Of a DNA stretch of 64,000 nucleotides, positions 1-9,410 are shown one piece after another; positions within the stretch are counted from its first letter, which is position 1, and each line of letters begins with the position of its first letter. The notes beneath the pieces were generated by a model that made no database searches, was not told the origin of the DNA, and worked only from the letters and a program-made list of their open reading frames with translations. The stretch spans positions 1-64,000 of the forward strand of contig CAZIAK010000017.1 in assembly GCA_964537035.1 (NCBI GenBank), in the 5' to 3' direction. The translations under genes and the position numbers were made by a program. This DNA comes from CAZIAK01 sp964537035 (GTDB lineage: Bacteria > Planctomycetota > B15-G4).

Positions 1-1383
1 CTAGCCAGCCCGAATCCAGGACCACATCTGGCGCCAGCTAGGGGCCTTGCCTTGCATGAGGATGCCGACCCTGAAGATGCGGCTGGCGGCCCAGACGCTG
101 AGGATGGCGAAGGCCAGGCAGAGCACCAGGGCCACGGGCAGCTCCCACCACGCGACGCCGGGGGGGATGCCCACGCGCATGAACATGATCATGGGCGTGG
201 CGGGGGGGAAGAAGCTGAGCACCGTGGCCAAGGTGCCGTCGGGTGACTGGATCACCGGCCCGAGGAACATCATGGGCAAGATCATGATCAGCATGGCAGG
301 CATGATCAGGGTCTGGGTGTCCTGGATCTCTGAACACGCTGCGCCCAGTCCCGCGAAGATCGAGCCGTGGATGAGCAGGGTCATGATCAGGAAGACGCCG
401 AACAACAGCAGGGTGCCTGGGCTCAGGGCCTCGACGACAGCGGGCGGCACCACGTCCGCGTTGTGCACGAAGACCAGCAGGCCCCCCACGTAGATCACAC
501 CCAAGGTGAGCGACACCAGGGCCGCCGCCAGGAGCTTGCCCATGAGCAGCTGAAAGGGGGTGACCGCCGACACCAGCACCTCGGCGATGCGCTGCATCTT
601 CTCCTCGAGCACGTTGTTCATCAGCGCAGGCGTGCTCATCATCACCAACATGAAGAGCATGACTGCCAGGCCCACGGGCACCGCCACCTCGGCGATCTTG
701 TCCGTCTCCTTGGCGTCGGTCACGTTGCCGTCCTCGTCGACTTCGACCAGGCCCATGGTGGTGATCGACTGCCGCTCGGACAGCTTGTCGACGAGGTCAG
801 CGTCCATGCTCGCCCCGCTGATGCGGTGACGCCGCACGGCTGTGTTGACCAGATGCGAGAGCGTGCTGGGGAGGTCGTTGTAGGTCGGTGTGTCGGTGAA
901 CCAGGCCAGCTCCCGATCGCCCCTCGCCAGCTCATCCTCGTCGGTCGCCGGATCGATACCGTCGCCCGCCAGCTCGGGAATGTGGGGCGCCACCTCGGGG
1001 ATGTCTGCGCCGATGATCAGAAAGCCGATCAGCTCACCATCGTCGACCCGCTTGCTGAGCACCTGGTCTGAGCGCTCACCAAGGTGCTCGTCGGGATCCC
1101 AGGTTTCGAGGATCCACTTCGGTTCTTCCTGTTCTCCCTCGTCATCGAAGATGGCATGGGCGTTGCGGCCCTCCATGGCCTCGGCGATGACCTCGGTCAG
1201 CATCTCGCTGCGATCGACCACCACGAAGTGTCGGTCGGTGAGGTCCTTGGAGTTCTCGGCCACGGCGACCGCGATGGCGCCGCCGCCCATCAAGAGCGGT
1301 GTGACCAGCACGCCGATGATGAAGGCCTTGGTGCGCACGGCGCGCAGGTATTCGTTGATCAGGACACTGAGGATCTTGGACAC
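1..1383 (-). CDS. ABC-2 type (NatB/YhaP-like) exporter permease
   Basis: Inner-membrane permease of an ABC exporter, partner of the ATPase encoded just upstream on the same strand (15-base gap). The 460-residue protein has the layout of the NatB/YhaP family: one membrane segment near residues 20-40, a large soluble extracytoplasmic region to about residue 230, then five or six hydrophobic segments to the C-terminus. The start is GTG (complement of 1381-1383) and the stop is TAG at the first bases of the window, so the gene is complete. NatAB-type systems export sodium or other small compounds; the substrate here cannot be read from the sequence. It is the last gene of a minus-strand run that begins with the RecD2 gene. 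Confidence 0.85.
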   Translation of the reverse strand: MSKILSVLINEYLRAVRTKAFIIGVLVTPLLMGGGAIAVAVAENSKDLTDRHFVVVDRSEMLTEVIAEAMEGRNAHAIFDDEGEQEEPKWILETWDPDEHLGERSDQVLSKRVDDGELIGFLIIGADIPEVAPHIPELAGDGIDPATDEDELARGDRELAWFTDTPTYNDLPSTLSHLVNTAVRRHRISGASMDADLVDKLSERQSITTMGLVEVDEDGNVTDAKETDKIAEVAVPVGLAVMLFMLVMMSTPALMNNVLEEKMQRIAEVLVSAVTPFQLLMGKLLAAALVSLTLGVIYVGGLLVFVHNADVVPPAVVEALSPGTLLLFGVFLIMTLLIHGSIFAGLGAACSEIQDTQTLIMPAMLIMILPMMFLGPVIQSPDGTLATVLSFFPPATPMIMFMRVGIPPGVAWWELPVALVLCLAFAILSVWAASRIFRVGILMQGKAPSWRQMWSWIRAG

Positions 1384-1398
1384 GTGAGTGCGCTCCGA

Positions 1399-2337
1399 TC
1401 AGTTCTGGGAGGAGACGGCGTGGGACGTGGCGGCCACAGCTTCGGCGGCCTCGGGCCCTGCGATGCGCACGAAGATGTCGTGCAGCGAAGGCCGGGCGAT
1501 CTCGAAGAGCTGCACGGTGGTGCGCTCGACCAGATGGTGCAACAGGGCCTGGGCGTCCCCTGCCAGTCGGACCTCTTGGTATTGGCCCATGTCGGTGACC
1601 TTGGCCACGGACGGGTGCCCTTGCAGCAGCGAGGCGTCGCCGTCGAAGCGCAGCCGCACCGTGTCTTCGCCCTGGCCTTGCTGAATGCTCTGCAGGGTGC
1701 CGTCGAGCACCTTGTTGCCCTTGTAGATCATGCACACGTAGTCGCACATGCGCTCGGCCATGGACATGTCGTGAGTCGAGAAGATCACCGTGGTGCCGTT
1801 GCGGTTGAGATCGAGGATCGCGTCACGCAGAGCCTCGTGGTTGACCGGGTCGAGCCCGCTGAAAGGCTCATCGAGGATGAGCAGGTCGGGCCGCGTGATC
1901 ACGGTGGCGATGAACTGCACCTTCTGGGCCATGCCCTTGCTGAGCGTCTCGATCTTCTGGTTCGTGGTGTGGCTCAGGTCGAAGCGATCGAGCCACTGCG
2001 CACCCTCCTGCCTGGCTTCTTTTACCGGCATGCCCTTGAGCGAGGCGTAGTAGGCCAGCACCTGCTTGACCTTGAGCTTCTTGTACAGGCCGCGCTCCTC
2101 GGGCAGGTAACCCACGCGATCGTTGGCCGAGCGGTTGCCCTGCTGACCCAACACCTCGATGGTGCCGCTGTCCGGATGAATGATGTGCAGGATCATGCGG
2201 ATGCTGGTGGTCTTGCCCGAACCGTTGGGCCCGATGAAGCCGTAGATGGCTCCTTCGGGGACGTCGAGCGACAGGCCATTCACTGCCTTTGTGTCGCCAA
2301 ACGAGCGGCTGACTGCGTTGAGGCTGACGGCGTTCAA
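1399..2337 (-). CDS. ABC transporter ATP-binding protein (NatA/YhaQ-like)
   Basis: Cytoplasmic ATPase that powers the exporter whose permease follows immediately. Walker A is GPNGSGKTTS near residue 36, the signature is LSKGMAQK (a variant of LSGGQ) and Walker B is LLILDEPFSGLDP. The remaining roughly 90 residues fit the DUF4162 tail that YhaQ-type ATPases carry. Length (312 residues) is normal. The start is a TTG codon: the reading MNAVSLNAVSRSF begins at 2337, and no better ATG lies before the conserved NGLSLDVPEG region. The adjacent permease makes the export assignment firm; the substrate is unknown. Confidence 0.88.
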   Translation of the reverse strand: MNAVSLNAVSRSFGDTKAVNGLSLDVPEGAIYGFIGPNGSGKTTSIRMILHIIHPDSGTIEVLGQQGNRSANDRVGYLPEERGLYKKLKVKQVLAYYASLKGMPVKEARQEGAQWLDRFDLSHTTNQKIETLSKGMAQKVQFIATVITRPDLLILDEPFSGLDPVNHEALRDAILDLNRNGTTVIFSTHDMSMAERMCDYVCMIYKGNKVLDGTLQSIQQGQGEDTVRLRFDGDASLLQGHPSVAKVTDMGQYQEVRLAGDAQALLHHLVERTTVQLFEIARPSLHDIFVRIAGPEAAEAVAATSHAVSSQN

Positions 2338-2426
2338 GGCGGGGCTCCGTGGGGTCGGGGCAGCCTACGTGGAAGGGCTGGGCACGGGAACCCCGAGACC
2401 GCGGCGGGGCTGTGGCGCTCCGGGCT

Positions 2427-3341
2427 TCAGCCGTCGCAGGCCCGGGCCAGGTTCAGCACGTTGTCCTGCATGACCGTGAGAAAGTCGCCGCTGGCGGGCC
2501 TGTTGCCGCAAGGGTCGACGACCACCACGGTGACGCCTCGTCGCTGCAGCTCTGCCTCGACGTGGGGCAAGGGCTGGGCTTCCCAGAGCATCCAGCGGGC
2601 GCCTTGTTCGGCCAGCAAGGCGTCGAGGAGTGCCCACTGCTGAGCGTCGGGGGCGAGGTCTGGCTCCCAGTGCAGGGCGCGCAGGTCGAGATCGTAGGCC
2701 TGGGCGAGATACTGGTAGACCGGGTGCGAGGCGAGCATGGGCGGTGGGTTGGTCAGGCCCAGCAGCTGCTCGTCGAGAGCGGCCAGATCGTCGAGCAGCG
2801 CGGACGCCCGCTCAGAGAAGGCGGGGGCGTGGTTTGGCATGGCCTTGCCCAGGGCCTCGGCGATGGTGCGCACCTGTCCCGCCGCGAGGTCGAGATCGAG
2901 CCAGGTGGTGAAGGCCTGCTCACCGTGACTGTGCTCACCCTTCGAGCCGTGGCGGTGCTGCACGCTCTCCTCGATGGGGATGACACGGCCTGCGGCCAGG
3001 GCTCCCGTGTTCAGCAGTCGCGAACGAGGGAGGGGGGCGGTGTCGATCCAGCGCGCGTAGCCGGCGCCGTTCAGCAACACCAGGTCAGCGCGCTGATACC
3101 GGGCAACGATCTCCGGGGACGGCTGCCAGTAGGCCGGGTCGACATCAGAGGGCGCAAGAAATGACACCTCGACATGTTCACCACCGACACGCTCGGCGAA
3201 AAACGCCAGCGGGTAGTTCACCGTGTGCACCGAGAACGGGGCGCCGTCACCAGCTGGCGCGGGGGACGGATCCTCTGCGCAGGCGCTGCTAAATGCGATC
3301 GTCCACACGAGGACGAACGTCTTGGCTGCTGTCGAGGCCAT
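2427..3341 (-). CDS. ZnuA-like metal-binding lipoprotein, orphan
   Basis: Periplasmic substrate-binding protein of the metal ABC transporter (ZnuA/TroA, cluster A-I) family, 304 residues. The N-terminus is a signal peptide ending in AFSSAC, a plausible lipobox. A His-rich stretch, HRHGSKGEHSHGEQ, sits where ZnuA proteins carry their charged loop. Of the usual metal ligands, the histidine of DPHxY is replaced (SDVDPAYWQP), the second site reads FTTWLDL instead of HxWLD, the third survives (ASHPVYQYL) and an acidic site remains near VDPCGNR. No metal-transporter permease or ATPase is adjacent; the ABC pair downstream is an ABC-2 exporter. It may bind a different ligand or act as a metal-binding or sensing lipoprotein. 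Start chosen at the ATG before the signal peptide. Confidence 0.75.
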   Translation of the reverse strand: MASTAAKTFVLVWTIAFSSACAEDPSPAPAGDGAPFSVHTVNYPLAFFAERVGGEHVEVSFLAPSDVDPAYWQPSPEIVARYQRADLVLLNGAGYARWIDTAPLPRSRLLNTGALAAGRVIPIEESVQHRHGSKGEHSHGEQAFTTWLDLDLAAGQVRTIAEALGKAMPNHAPAFSERASALLDDLAALDEQLLGLTNPPPMLASHPVYQYLAQAYDLDLRALHWEPDLAPDAQQWALLDALLAEQGARWMLWEAQPLPHVEAELQRRGVTVVVVDPCGNRPASGDFLTVMQDNVLNLARACDG

Positions 3342-3388
3342 CGCGACCAGCGTGCAGATGTGCGGAGCGTCTGGTCTGGTCGACGAGC

Positions 3389-4552
3389 TCAAAACAGCTT
3401 CACCCGAGCGCCCCGGCGGAGCAACTCGCGGGGATAGAAGGTGCCCCGCCAGCGGACGCCGCCACGCAGGGTGCCCACGATGCCCGCGCGCAACATGATG
3501 TAGGCCATGAGCCCGGAGCCGAAGGGCACCATCAGCGCGGGCAGCAAGGGGCGGCGAGCCCAGCGTGCAATGGCCGCACCCACGGGCAGGCAGAGCGCCA
3601 AGGTGCCGAGGGCCGCAGTGCTCAGCCACCTGGGAACGCCGGGCCAGAACAGAATGGCCAGGGGAGTCCAGTCGAGGATGATCACGGTCAAGGAAACGAG
3701 CACCAGGCGCCACAGGGTGCAGCCCGCCAAGGGGTAGGTGTTCTTCTCCAGCCCCACGATCATCTGGCCCAGGGTCTCGTACCAGTGCACCGACAGGGCG
3801 TCCCTGCCCCACAGGACACGACAGCGAGCGCCCGATCGCCTCATGAGCATGCCCAGGGCCAGATCGTCGGCGGTGTCTGCGGCCAGCCAGGTCAGGCCTT
3901 CGGTTTGTTGCAGGGCAGAGCGACGCACCAGATTGAAGGCGCCGATGCCAATGAACGTGCTGCTCTTGTCGTCGTTCACGGCCCACAGGCGCCTGCCCAC
4001 GGTGAAGTAGCGACCGAAGCTGACCAGGGCGGCTTGCAGGGCGAAGCCCTCGGCGTCGAGATCAGGGATCACGGTGAGATGGTCGACCGCGTTTGACTCA
4101 CACCAGGCGATGGCCCGGGCCAGGGTCTGGGGAGCGAAGTGCACGTCCGCGTCGGTGAAGAGCAGCCAGTCGCCGCCTGCTACCTCGCGCGCCCGCTCCA
4201 TGGCGTGGGGCTTGCCCAGCCAGCCCTCCGGGAGTTCTGCCACGTGCACCGCGCGGATGCGCTCGTCCCGGGCGGCGAGCTGATCGATCACCGCGCCCGT
4301 GCCGTCGGTCGAGCGGTCGTTGACGAAGACCAGTTCGAGCGCTGGGTAATCGAGGGCCAGCAGCTTCTCGGCGGCGTCAGGGAGTGTGCGCGCCTCGTTG
4401 CATGCAGGCACGATCACCGACACCTTGGGCCAGCTCGCAGGCTCAGGGCTACGCACTTGGCCGAGCTGTGGAATGCTCCGAATGGCCCGCACCGCCATGA
4501 AGGCGGACACCAGCCAGATCAGGCAGGGGATGAGCGCTAGTAGCGGGAGCAT
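3389..4552 (-). CDS. Membrane-anchored family 2 glycosyltransferase
   Basis: GT-A fold family 2 glycosyltransferase of 387 residues. An N-terminal membrane helix (about residues 2-22) is followed by KVSVIVPACNEA, VFVNDRSTDGT and the metal/nucleotide site FTDADVHF. Two or three hydrophobic segments follow at the C-terminal end. The arrangement resembles the HpnB/CruC group that glycosylates or modifies hopanoids and carotenoids, but no terpenoid gene is nearby, so the acceptor is unknown. The start is the ATG at 4552, 55 bases after the CutC stop. It sits in a tight minus-strand gene run. Confidence 0.8.
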   Translation of the reverse strand: MLPLLALIPCLIWLVSAFMAVRAIRSIPQLGQVRSPEPASWPKVSVIVPACNEARTLPDAAEKLLALDYPALELVFVNDRSTDGTGAVIDQLAARDERIRAVHVAELPEGWLGKPHAMERAREVAGGDWLLFTDADVHFAPQTLARAIAWCESNAVDHLTVIPDLDAEGFALQAALVSFGRYFTVGRRLWAVNDDKSSTFIGIGAFNLVRRSALQQTEGLTWLAADTADDLALGMLMRRSGARCRVLWGRDALSVHWYETLGQMIVGLEKNTYPLAGCTLWRLVLVSLTVIILDWTPLAILFWPGVPRWLSTAALGTLALCLPVGAAIARWARRPLLPALMVPFGSGLMAYIMLRAGIVGTLRGGVRWRGTFYPRELLRRGARVKLF

Positions 4553-4607
4553 GGTGGCAGAGCGTACCAGCGCGGGGGGCTGCTGTGCCTGGCCCTGCCC
4601 CGGAGAC

Positions 4608-5372
4608 TCAGCCCGGCCTGGCGTTGACTGCGGCAACCAAGGCAGCCACCCGAGCCGCCACCGTGGGCTTGCGCTGAAACTCTCCGGGCGGGTGGGCCGA
4701 AGCCATGGAGATTGACGCGCCCCGATAGCTCATGGGGCCATCGTGCACCGCGCCTGCGGTCACGTGCAGCTCCGTGGCGCCCGTGTCCGCCAGTAGCTGA
4801 GGGACGTGCTGTTCTCTGATGCCACCGCCGGGCATGACGGTGAGCCTTTGGCCCGCGGCCGCCAGCATTGCCGCCAGGGTCTGGCTGCCCAGGGGTGCCG
4901 TGTCCGCACCCCCCGAGCTGAGCACCCGGTCGACGTCGAGTTGTGTGAGCGTCTTGACCGCTGCCACCGGGTCAACCGTCACATCCACCGCGCGATGAAC
5001 CACGACCGCGAGGGGGCGAGCGCGCTGCGCCAGCCGGGCGAGGGCCTCTGCATCGAGGGTGCCGTCCGGGCTGAGCACGCCGAAGACCACGCCGTGGGCT
5101 CCCAGGTCAGCGGCCCGGTCGATGTCCGCTGCCATGACCGCCAGCTCGTCCGTGTCGTAGCAGAAGTCCCCGGCTCGCGGTCGGATCATGACCATGACCG
5201 GCAGCGATGTGCTGGCCACAGCCCGTTCGATGCAACCGGCGCTGGGCGTCAGTCCCCCCAGGGAGAGGGCGCTGCAGAGCTCGATGCGGTCTGCGCCACC
5301 AGCTTCAGCGGCCGCAGCACCCGCCGGCGTGTCGGTGCAGATCTCGACGACGATGCCAGGGGTGTGGCTCAA
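4608..5372 (-). CDS. cutC: CutC family protein
   Basis: CutC TIM-barrel protein, 254 residues, the normal length. Diagnostic stretches are VEICTDTPAGAAAAEAGGAD, RIELCSALSLGGLTPSAG, VMIRPRAGDFCY, GVVFGVLSPDG and the late barrel segment VMPGGGIREQH. CutC was first linked to copper tolerance in E. coli, but its biochemical role remains uncertain. It starts only four bases after the RecD2 stop, so the two are almost certainly co-transcribed. Nothing around it is a copper gene. Confidence 0.92.
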   Translation of the reverse strand: MSHTPGIVVEICTDTPAGAAAAEAGGADRIELCSALSLGGLTPSAGCIERAVASTSLPVMVMIRPRAGDFCYDTDELAVMAADIDRAADLGAHGVVFGVLSPDGTLDAEALARLAQRARPLAVVVHRAVDVTVDPVAAVKTLTQLDVDRVLSSGGADTAPLGSQTLAAMLAAAGQRLTVMPGGGIREQHVPQLLADTGATELHVTAGAVHDGPMSYRGASISMASAHPPGEFQRKPTVAARVAALVAAVNARPG

Positions 5373-5376
5373 GGGA

Positions 5377-7620
5377 TCACCAGGACGTGTCGGGTTCGGG
5401 GACCACGGTCAGCCCCTCTTCGCCGGTCATGCGCTCGGCCAGGCGTCCGAAGCGGCGGCCCGCGTCGGCGGTGGCGGAGGCTCGCTGCAGGGCGGCCCAC
5501 TCGCCCATGGCCACGAGCACCTTGCTGGCTCGGGTGAAGGCGGTGTAGACCAGGTTGCGGCGCAGCATCATGTACTGGCTCTGATACAGGGGCAGCAGCA
5601 CCGCGGGAAACTCGCTGCCCTGGCTCTTGTGGCAGGTGATGGCGAAGGCCGCTTCGAGCTGATCGATCTGATCGAGGCTGTACTCCACCTCGCGACCTTC
5701 GAAGTGGATGCGCACCAGCGACTCGTCTTCGTCGATCTCGAGGATGCGTCCGATGTCGCCGTTGAAGACTTCGAGGTCGTAGTTGTTGCGTACCTGCATG
5801 ACCTTGTCGCCCTGGCGGTACAGGCGGCCGAAGCGGCGCAGTTCGGGCTTGCCGGGGGCGGGGGGGTTGAGCACTTCGCGCAGGTTCTCGTTGAGGGCGA
5901 TGGTGCCCACGGGCCCGCGGTGCATGGGCGTGAGCACCTGCACATCATTGAGCGGGTCGAGGCCGAAGCGCTGGGGGATTCGCTCGAGAATGAGCGAGCG
6001 CAGGGCCTTCAGGCAGTCTTCGGGGTCGGGGCGTTCGACCCAGAAGGCCTGGCCGTCGCTGGCCTCGTCGAAGCGGGGCATCTCGCCGGCGTTGAGTTCG
6101 TGGGCTACGCGAACGATGCCCGAGTTCGCCGCCTGCCGAAACACCGTGGTCAAGCGGGAGACGGGCACCAGGCCGCTGGCAGTGAACGCCGACAGCACCT
6201 CGCCCGGGCCCACGGAGGGCAGCTGATCCCGGTCGCCCACAAGGATGAGGCAGGCCGCGTCGGGCAGAGCCGAGAGCACGCTGGCCATGAGCGTGATGTC
6301 GACCATGGACATCTCGTCGACGATGAGCACGTCGGCATCGAGGGGAGCGTCTCTCCGTTGAAACGCGCCGCCCCCTGCGGGCCGAATGCCCAGCAAGCGG
6401 TGGATGGTGGCGGCCTCGCGACCCGTGGCCTGCTCAAGCCTGCGGGCAGCCCGTCCCGTGGGCGCTGCCAGGGAGACCTTGCGGTTCTGCTTGCGCAGGA
6501 CGTCGACCAGCAGACGCACGATGGTGGTCTTGCCCACACCGGGTCCGCCGGTGATGACCGAGAGCTTGGTGGTCAGGCTGGTGCGCAGGGCGACGCGCTG
6601 ATCGTCAGCGAGTTCGAGGTCAGCCTCTCGCTCGGCCCAGGACAAGGCGGCGTCCGTGTCCACGTCGATAGGCGCTGTCTGGTTTTCGATCAGCCGCCGA
6701 GCATGGCGGGCCACTTCGACCTCGGCGTCGTGCAGGTCGGGGCGGTAGATCAGTCCATCGTCGATCAGCCGGTTCTCTTCGATGCAGCCCACGAGCACGG
6801 CTTCGACCGTGCGCTCGTCGAGCTCGAGAAACGGCGACGCCCGCTCGATGAGCACTTCGGCGGGCAGGCCCACGTGACCTTCCATGGCGGCGCGGCCGAG
6901 CAGGTAGTGCAGGCCGGCGGCGATGCGAAACGGTGCGTCGAGTTCGTAGCCCATGGACCGGGCCACGGTGTCCGCGGTCTTGAAGCCGATGCCAAAGACC
7001 TCATCGGCCAGGCGGTAGGGGTTGTTGCGCACCCGCTCGACGGTCTCCACGCCGTACTGCTTCCAGACCTTGTGTGCGGCGGCGCCCCCCAGGCCGTGCT
7101 CCTGCAAGAAGATCAGGGCAGCGGCGGCCTCTCTCTGATCGAGCAGCTGGTTCATGATCGCCCGGGCGCGGCTGTCGCTGATCCCGGGGACGGTGGCCAG
7201 CAGGGCCGGGTTGCGTTCGAGCCGCTGCAGCACGTCGTTGCCCAGCACGTCGACGATCTTCTCGGCGGTCTTGGGCCCGACCCCCTTGATGCGTCCGCCA
7301 CCGAGAAAGTGGATCAGCCCTCGGCGACCGGAGGGCAGGCGCACCTCGCAGCTCTCTACCGCGAGCTGGCGTCCGTAGGTGGGGTGGGTGGTCCAGCGGC
7401 CGGTGATGCGCAGGCTGTCGCCCATCTCGATGCCGGCCATGGTGCCCACCACCGTGGCCAGGTCGGGGATGTCGTCGCCGCCGCCCTCGGTCTCGACCTT
7501 GCCCACGGTGTAGCCGTTGTCCTCGTTGCGAAACGTGACCACGGTGAGGGTGCCGTCGATGGTGACGGCGGGCGTCGACTTGTCGGCGCTACGGCGGGCG
7601 AATGGCAGGGGGTCAGTCAT
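5377..7620 (-). CDS. recD2: RecD2 family 5'-3' DNA helicase
   Basis: SF1B helicase RecD2, 747 residues, the usual size for the version that acts without RecBC. The N-terminal region has an OB-like segment and helix-hairpin-helix-type repeats (ARAIMNQLLDQR region). The motor has Walker A GGPGVGKTTIVRLL, motif II LIVDEMSMVD, GDRDQLPSVGPG, and the C-terminal SH3/motif VI region AITCHKSQGSEFP and YTAFTRASK. It unwinds DNA during repair. It is the first gene of a minus-strand run ending at base 1, with inter-gene gaps of 4 to 89 bases. The start is ATG; the 220 bases upstream to the divergent ATPase gene contain the AT-rich patch described separately. Confidence 0.93.
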   Translation of the reverse strand: MTDPLPFARRSADKSTPAVTIDGTLTVVTFRNEDNGYTVGKVETEGGGDDIPDLATVVGTMAGIEMGDSLRITGRWTTHPTYGRQLAVESCEVRLPSGRRGLIHFLGGGRIKGVGPKTAEKIVDVLGNDVLQRLERNPALLATVPGISDSRARAIMNQLLDQREAAAALIFLQEHGLGGAAAHKVWKQYGVETVERVRNNPYRLADEVFGIGFKTADTVARSMGYELDAPFRIAAGLHYLLGRAAMEGHVGLPAEVLIERASPFLELDERTVEAVLVGCIEENRLIDDGLIYRPDLHDAEVEVARHARRLIENQTAPIDVDTDAALSWAEREADLELADDQRVALRTSLTTKLSVITGGPGVGKTTIVRLLVDVLRKQNRKVSLAAPTGRAARRLEQATGREAATIHRLLGIRPAGGGAFQRRDAPLDADVLIVDEMSMVDITLMASVLSALPDAACLILVGDRDQLPSVGPGEVLSAFTASGLVPVSRLTTVFRQAANSGIVRVAHELNAGEMPRFDEASDGQAFWVERPDPEDCLKALRSLILERIPQRFGLDPLNDVQVLTPMHRGPVGTIALNENLREVLNPPAPGKPELRRFGRLYRQGDKVMQVRNNYDLEVFNGDIGRILEIDEDESLVRIHFEGREVEYSLDQIDQLEAAFAITCHKSQGSEFPAVLLPLYQSQYMMLRRNLVYTAFTRASKVLVAMGEWAALQRASATADAGRRFGRLAERMTGEEGLTVVPEPDTSW

Positions 7621-7721
7621 GGACGGCCCATGGTCGCCCCTGGGCCCTGAGGATGCGAGAGGGGGGCTGGAGGTGCTCTGAGCGGCTGAGGAGGGCCTGC
7701 GCTGGTAGAGTAGCTGGCTGC

Positions 7722-7800
7722 GACGTTGAGATATATTTGTTCATATAATGTATAAAAGAAGAGCTATTTTTAGACCGATAGTGGTGATAATCAGTACTTT
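7722..7800. promoter_or_regulatory. AT-rich promoter island between divergent genes
   Basis: The 221-base gap between recD2 and the divergent AAA/DUF4143 gene contains a patch of about 75 bases that is strikingly AT-rich in this GC-rich genome, with TATATTTGTTCATATAATG, TATAAAAG and TGATAAT (7784-7790). TGATAAT is a good extended -10 for the plus-strand gene starting at 7842. The rest of the gap is GC-rich. The function as promoter or operator is inferred only from composition. Confidence 0.45.
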
Positions 7801-7841
7801 GAGCGTCGTGGGGCCCGGCCCCTGACTGCGAGGTTCTGCCC

Positions 7842-9188
7842 ATGTCCTTTTCACGTACAGCCGACCGATGGCTCATGGAGTGGCTCAGCCGTCCACGGCG
7901 AAAGCCGCTCATCTTGCGTGGCGCACGGCAGACAGGGAAGACCACCGCGGTCCGTCGGTTGGGCCACTCGGTGCCGTTGTTCCTGGAGCTGAATCTGGAG
8001 CGGATTGATGACCTTGAGCTGATCCGCACCTGTCACTCGCCGGCAGAACTCATCGAGCGGCTGCAGCAGAAGCACGGCCTGGCAACGGTGCCAGCGGGAG
8101 CTCTCTTGTTTCTCGATGAGGTGCAAGAGCACCCCGAAGCCCTGGCTTGGCTGCGCTTCTTTCACGAGGACCACAAGGACCTCGCCGTGATCGCGAGTGG
8201 CTCCCTGTTGGAGGTTCGCCTGCGCAAGGAGACCCAGCCTTTCCCTGTGGGCCGAGTCGAGTTCTTGAGGCTGGAGCCCCTGACCTATCTGGAGTCGTTG
8301 CGGGCGACCGGTGACGACCGTCTCGCTGACGATCTCTGCAGCGTCTTCGCAGACCGTGTGCCCATCCCGGAGGGTCTGCACCTGCTGGCTACCCGGCGCT
8401 TTCGCGATTTCTTGTTGGTGGGAGGCTTGCCGGAGGCCGTAGACGTCTGGCGCGAGAGCCGAAACCTCGTAGAGGTCCGGCGGGTTCACGACGCCTTGCG
8501 CCAGGCCTACGCCGAAGACCTGCTCAAGTACGGCGTGCGCGGCAACACACGCCCGCTTGAGCTGGCGCTCGCTCACGCGCCCGCCCACTTTGGTGCCCGC
8601 TTCAAGGTCAGGGGCTTCGTGCCCGGGGAGAAAGACAGACCTCTCAGAGAAGCCCTGAACCTCTTGGAGCAGGCCATGGTCCTGTTTCGAGCCAGGCCCA
8701 CGTCGAGCAGAACTCCGCCCCTGCTCCCCCGCACCCGGGCAGCGCACAAGCTCCTGCCCTTGGACATCGGCCTGGCCCTGTGTCAGTTGGAGGTGCGGCC
8801 AGAACACCTCGCGAAGAGCCCGATCGAGTCGCTGATGAACGGTCGCTTGGCCGAGGCCTTCGTGGGCATTCAGCTGCTCGCCGCACATCCCGAACGACCT
8901 CGGTCGCTCTCGTTCTGGACGCGTGAAGGGAGCGCGAAGTCGAATGCGGAGGTCGACTTCCTGGTGCCCACCGCCGCTGGCATCCTGCCCGTGGAGGTCA
9001 AGTCTGGCGCGGCCGGCTCGCTCAAGTCGCTGCACAGGTTTCTGGACGGATCCGAGAACCCTCGCGGCGTGCGCTTGTCGTCGTCTGCTGGCGGGCTCGA
9101 AGACCTGCAGGTAGACCTGGGGGGACGGCGCATCCTCGAGTACGAGTTGCGCTCGCTGCCGCTCTACCTCGCCGAGCTGCTGTGCTGA
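7842..9188 (+). CDS. AAA ATPase with DUF4143 domain
   Basis: Member of the large ATP-binding AAA_14/DUF4143 family, 448 residues. Walker A is LRGARQTGKTTAVRRL, Walker B is GALLFLDEVQE and sensor 1 is VIASGSLLE. The C-terminal DUF4143 part carries the restriction-nuclease-like residues NAEVDFLVPT and LPVEVKSG. Such proteins are common, often acquired singly, and lack an agreed function; the EVD...EVKSG pattern suggests a PD-(D/E)XK fold. It stands alone behind an AT-rich upstream region, which fits an acquired gene. The start ATG is clear and the protein is full length. Confidence 0.88.
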   Translation: MSFSRTADRWLMEWLSRPRRKPLILRGARQTGKTTAVRRLGHSVPLFLELNLERIDDLELIRTCHSPAELIERLQQKHGLATVPAGALLFLDEVQEHPEALAWLRFFHEDHKDLAVIASGSLLEVRLRKETQPFPVGRVEFLRLEPLTYLESLRATGDDRLADDLCSVFADRVPIPEGLHLLATRRFRDFLLVGGLPEAVDVWRESRNLVEVRRVHDALRQAYAEDLLKYGVRGNTRPLELALAHAPAHFGARFKVRGFVPGEKDRPLREALNLLEQAMVLFRARPTSSRTPPLLPRTRAAHKLLPLDIGLALCQLEVRPEHLAKSPIESLMNGRLAEAFVGIQLLAAHPERPRSLSFWTREGSAKSNAEVDFLVPTAAGILPVEVKSGAAGSLKSLHRFLDGSENPRGVRLSSSAGGLEDLQVDLGGRRILEYELRSLPLYLAELLC

Positions 9189-9309
9189 TGCTGTGGCCGG
9201 GGGAACGAGCCTCGCTCTTCCCCTGCGTTCTTCAGCTGGGGTTATGCTGCTCCTCCTGCCCATGAGAGCGGTGGCTGCGATGAGTCTTCGCTGATACCTG
9301 CTTTCGCGA

Positions 9310-9409
9310 NNNNNNNNNNNNNNNNNNNNNNNNNNNNNNNNNNNNNNNNNNNNNNNNNNNNNNNNNNNNNNNNNNNNNNNNNNNNNNNNNNNNNNNNNNN
9401 NNNNNNNNN
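9310..9409. other. Assembly gap of 100 N
   Basis: Exactly 100 N, the conventional placeholder for a scaffold join of unknown size. It removes the 5' end of the M14 peptidase gene and perhaps other sequence. The 121 bases before it (9189-9309) hold no gene that I can see. Confidence 0.98.
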
Positions 9410-9410
9410 G

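Noticed and set aside
1..3341. The ABC pair and ZnuA-like protein as one zinc importer
   Set aside because: The permease is of the ABC-2/NatB export type and does not resemble ZnuB; the substrate-binding protein has no matching import genes here.
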